DNA from: Vibrio orientalis CIP 102891 = ATCC 33934
Lineage (GTDB): Bacteria > Pseudomonadota > Gammaproteobacteria > Enterobacterales > Vibrionaceae
Direction of reading: 5' to 3'
Length of the DNA stretch: 64,000 nt
NCBI RefSeq assembly: GCF_000176235.1
Contig: NZ_ACZV01000005.1
Span: forward strand, 310,001-374,000
Made by a program: the position numbers and the translations under genes. Below the pieces are notes generated by a model, which saw nothing but the letters and a program-made list of their open reading frames with translations, searched no databases and had not been told where the DNA came from. Of the stretch, positions 61,657-64,000 are shown piece after piece; within the stretch, counting starts at the first letter, position 1, and each line of letters begins with the position of its first letter.

Positions 61657-62138
61657 ACCCAAGACGTAAAAAGAGGCTCGGCATTGTTCTTGCGATCTTT
61701 ATCGGGATCAGTGCAACCATCGGTTTGATGTTGTACGCCCTAAATCAGAATATGGATTTGTTCTACACGCCAACGGAATTGGTGAACGGTAAACCGGACG
61801 GAACCAAACCTCATGTAGGTCAGCGCTTACGTATTGGTGGTATGGTTGTTGAAGGCTCTGTTAAACGTGATGTTGAGTCTCTACGTGTTTCATTTGACCT
61901 TCATGATGTCGGCCCTAAAGTAACGATTGTTTATGATGGTATTCTTCCAGATCTTTTCCGTGAAGGGCAGGGTATTGTTGCTCAAGGCGTACTGCTAGAT
62001 GAAACAACGGTTGAGGCATTCGAAGTGCTTGCGAAGCACGACGAAGAGTACATGCCACCAGAAGTTGCTGAAGCGATGAAAAAAACGCATGAACCGCTTC
62101 AATATACTGAACAACAAAAACAAGGAAGCGATCAATGA
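61653..62138 (+). CDS. ccmE: Haem chaperone CcmE
   Basis: CcmE carries haem in the periplasm. The 161-residue protein has an N-terminal membrane anchor (about 10-30), a beta-barrel, and the haem-attachment His in [14 protein letters not shown] (about residue 129). The family start [12 protein letters not shown] is present. It overlaps ccmF by four bases (ATGA). Confidence 0.96.
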   Translation: MNPRRKKRLGIVLAIFIGISATIGLMLYALNQNMDLFYTPTELVNGKPDGTKPHVGQRLRIGGMVVEGSVKRDVESLRVSFDLHDVGPKVTIVYDGILPDLFREGQGIVAQGVLLDETTVEAFEVLAKHDEEYMPPEVAEAMKKTHEPLQYTEQQKQGSDQ

Positions 62139-64000
62139 TTGCTGAAATCGGTCACTTTGCACTGATCATCTCACTGGCATTTGCGGTACTGCTCAGTATC
62201 TTGCCACTGGTTGGTGCATCGAAAAATAATACTCTTTTAATGAACAGCGCCAGACCTTTGTCTTGGGGTATGTTCCTCCTGCTACTATTGTCGTTTTGTA
62301 TTCTGCTTTGGGCATTTTATACCAACGATTTTACCCTTAACTATGTAGCAAGTAACTCGAATAGCCAGTTGCCTTGGTACTATCGCTTAACGGCGGTTTG
62401 GGGTGCGCACGAAGGTTCACTATTACTTTGGGTACTCATCCAAGCCGCGTGGACGGTTGCCGTTGCGATGTTTAGTCGCGGTATGCCACAAGAATCGGTT
62501 GCACGTGTGTTAGCGGTCATGGGCATGATCACGGTGGGCTTCCTACTGTTTATCATTCTAACCTCTAACCCATTCTTACGTACGTTGCCGTATTTCCCGG
62601 TTGATGGTCGTGACCTTAACCCGCTTCTACAAGATCCCGGGTTAATCATTCACCCACCTATGCTTTACATGGGTTACGTTGGTTTCTCTGTTGCGTTCTC
62701 TTTTGCTATCGCGTCATTGATGACAGGTCGCCTTGATACCGCATGGGCTCGTTGGTCTCGTCCTTGGACAACAGCAGCATGGTTGTTCCTAACACTTGGT
62801 ATCGCTCTAGGTTCATGGTGGGCTTACTACGAACTTGGCTGGGGTGGCTGGTGGTTCTGGGATCCAGTAGAAAACGCTTCGTTCATGCCTTGGCTTGCTG
62901 GTACAGCATTGATGCACTCACTCGCCGTCACAGAAAAACGCGGCACGTTTAAAGCGTGGACGGTATTACTGGCGATCTCTGCATTCTCGTTAAGTCTACT
63001 GGGTACCTTCCTAGTTCGTTCTGGTATCTTGGTTTCGGTGCATGCGTTCGCATCGGATCCATCGCGAGGTATGTTTATCTTAGGCTTCCTCGTATTTGTT
63101 ATTGGTGGCTCACTGCTTCTGTTCGCCGTAAAAGGTGCATCAGTACGTGTCCGTGGTAACTTTGATCTGGTTTCTCGTGAAAACGCACTATTAGCTAACA
63201 ACGTTCTACTTATCGCGGCACTGGTTGTTGTTCTTGTGGGTACATTGCTACCACTCGTTCACAAACAAATTGGCTTAGGCTCAGTATCGATTGGTGCTCC
63301 GTTCTTTGACATGCTATTTGCTTGGTTGATGATTCCATTCTCATTCTTGCTTGGTATTGGTCCTCTGATTCGTTGGAAGCGTGATGACCTATCAAGCTTG
63401 AAAAAACCAATGCTGATTTCTGGTGTCGCATCACTGGTGCTTGCATTTGTTTTCACCACGCTACTGTCAGACTTCTTCTTAACCATGGCTTACATCGGTT
63501 GGGTAATGGCACTGTGGATCATCTTCATGCACGGTTTTGAACTGTACCAACGTGCGACACACCGTCACCCATTTATGGAAGGTGTGAAGAAACTTCAGCG
63601 TAGCCACTGGGCGATGATGATGGGCCATATTGGCTTAGCGGTATCTGTTATTGGTATCGCGATGGTGCAAAACTACAGCATTGAACGTGATGTGCGTTTA
63701 GCGCCGGGTGAGCATTTCCAAATTCAAGGTTATGACTTCTACTTTGAAGGTCTACGTGACAAAGATGGTCCTAACTATGATGGTTACATTGCGGACTTTG
63801 AAATTACTCATGATGGTAAATACATCAATACGCTTCATGCTGAAAAACGCTTCTATACCACAGCGCGTTCAATGATGACTGAAGCAGCGATTGATCGCGG
63901 ATTTACTCGCGACCTTTACATCGCAATGGGCGAACGCCTAGATGACAATAAGTCGTGGGCGGTACGTATTTACTACAAACCATTTGTTCGTTGGATTTGG
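62135..64000 (+). CDS. ccmF: Cytochrome c haem lyase subunit CcmF (3' end beyond window)
   Basis: The frame runs open from the ATG at 62135 to the window end, 622 codons with no stop; the family is about 650 residues, so little is missing. It begins [17 protein letters not shown] and contains the WWD motif ([19 protein letters not shown], about residues 234-252) with the family's conserved histidines nearby. It has many membrane spans. CcmF joins haem to apocytochrome c with CcmH, which is expected just beyond. Confidence 0.96.
   Translation, partial: MIAEIGHFALIISLAFAVLLSILPLVGASKNNTLLMNSARPLSWGMFLLLLLSFCILLWAFYTNDFTLNYVASNSNSQLPWYYRLTAVWGAHEGSLLLWVLIQAAWTVAVAMFSRGMPQESVARVLAVMGMITVGFLLFIILTSNPFLRTLPYFPVDGRDLNPLLQDPGLIIHPPMLYMGYVGFSVAFSFAIASLMTGRLDTAWARWSRPWTTAAWLFLTLGIALGSWWAYYELGWGGWWFWDPVENASFMPWLAGTALMHSLAVTEKRGTFKAWTVLLAISAFSLSLLGTFLVRSGILVSVHAFASDPSRGMFILGFLVFVIGGSLLLFAVKGASVRVRGNFDLVSRENALLANNVLLIAALVVVLVGTLLPLVHKQIGLGSVSIGAPFFDMLFAWLMIPFSFLLGIGPLIRWKRDDLSSLKKPMLISGVASLVLAFVFTTLLSDFFLTMAYIGWVMALWIIFMHGFELYQRATHRHPFMEGVKKLQRSHWAMMMGHIGLAVSVIGIAMVQNYSIERDVRLAPGEHFQIQGYDFYFEGLRDKDGPNYDGYIADFEITHDGKYINTLHAEKRFYTTARSMMTEAAIDRGFTRDLYIAMGERLDDNKSWAVRIYYKPFVRWIW

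Overview
The window is typical Vibrio (Gammaproteobacteria, Vibrionaceae) chromosome, of moderate GC and densely coded. The evidence is gene content and order: fliO-fliP-fliQ-fliR-flhB, then the smrB/prmB/aroC block, epmC-yfcL-mnmC-fabB-pdxB-asd, a very large polar landmark gene of the FimV/HubP family next to truA-accD-folC-dedD-cvpA-purF, znuABC, feoABC, and then flhA-flhF-flhG-fliA-cheY-cheZ-cheA-cheB-parC-parP-cheW and the ccm operon. I cannot name the species from this sequence alone.

Layout. 1-3.5 kb: end of a flagellar export-gate operon (fliO partial, fliP, fliQ, fliR, flhB), with a 269-bp palindrome-ended element sitting exactly between fliR and flhB. 3.5-3.8 kb: a 118-bp tandem repeat. 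3.8-19 kb: housekeeping genes (SmrB ribosome rescue, PrmB, chorismate synthase, EpmC, YfcL, MnmC, FabB, PdxB, Asd), interrupted by accessory genes: an EAL-domain protein, a TRIC-family membrane protein, a secreted LruC-domain protein with a lipoprotein, and a flavin reductase. The fabB 3' UTR holds a probable FarS-type small RNA. 19-24 kb: hubP, with three kinds of in-frame tandem repeat. 24-30 kb: truA, accD, folC, dedD, cvpA, purF, with a PurR box before cvpA. 30-33 kb: znuB-znuC divergent from znuA around a Zur box. 33-36 kb: an 1102-residue membrane-bound regulator (propeller, Y_Y_Y, degenerate kinase, AraC). 36.2-36.9 kb: a gene-free stretch with a heptamer microsatellite, a hairpin and a Fur box. 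37-39.6 kb: feoABC. 39.7-46.4 kb: HIT protein, argS, yecM, an M16 protease and sixA. 46.5-59 kb: flagellar/chemotaxis operon with a candidate sigma-54 promoter. 59.3 kb to the end: ccmABCDE and a ccmF that runs off the window.

How the genes work together. The two flagellar clusters encode most of the export gate (FliP/Q/R, FlhB, FlhA), the polar placement and number control pair FlhF/FlhG, the flagellin sigma factor FliA and the chemotaxis core. ParC and ParP place the chemotaxis array at the pole; HubP, encoded 30 kb away, is the landmark on which this type of polar system depends. Metal uptake (znu, feo), purine synthesis (purF) and fatty acid synthesis (fabB, accD) each show a recognisable regulatory site or structure upstream. 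Function calls rest on recognised family motifs and gene order. Regulatory sites are pattern matches made by eye.
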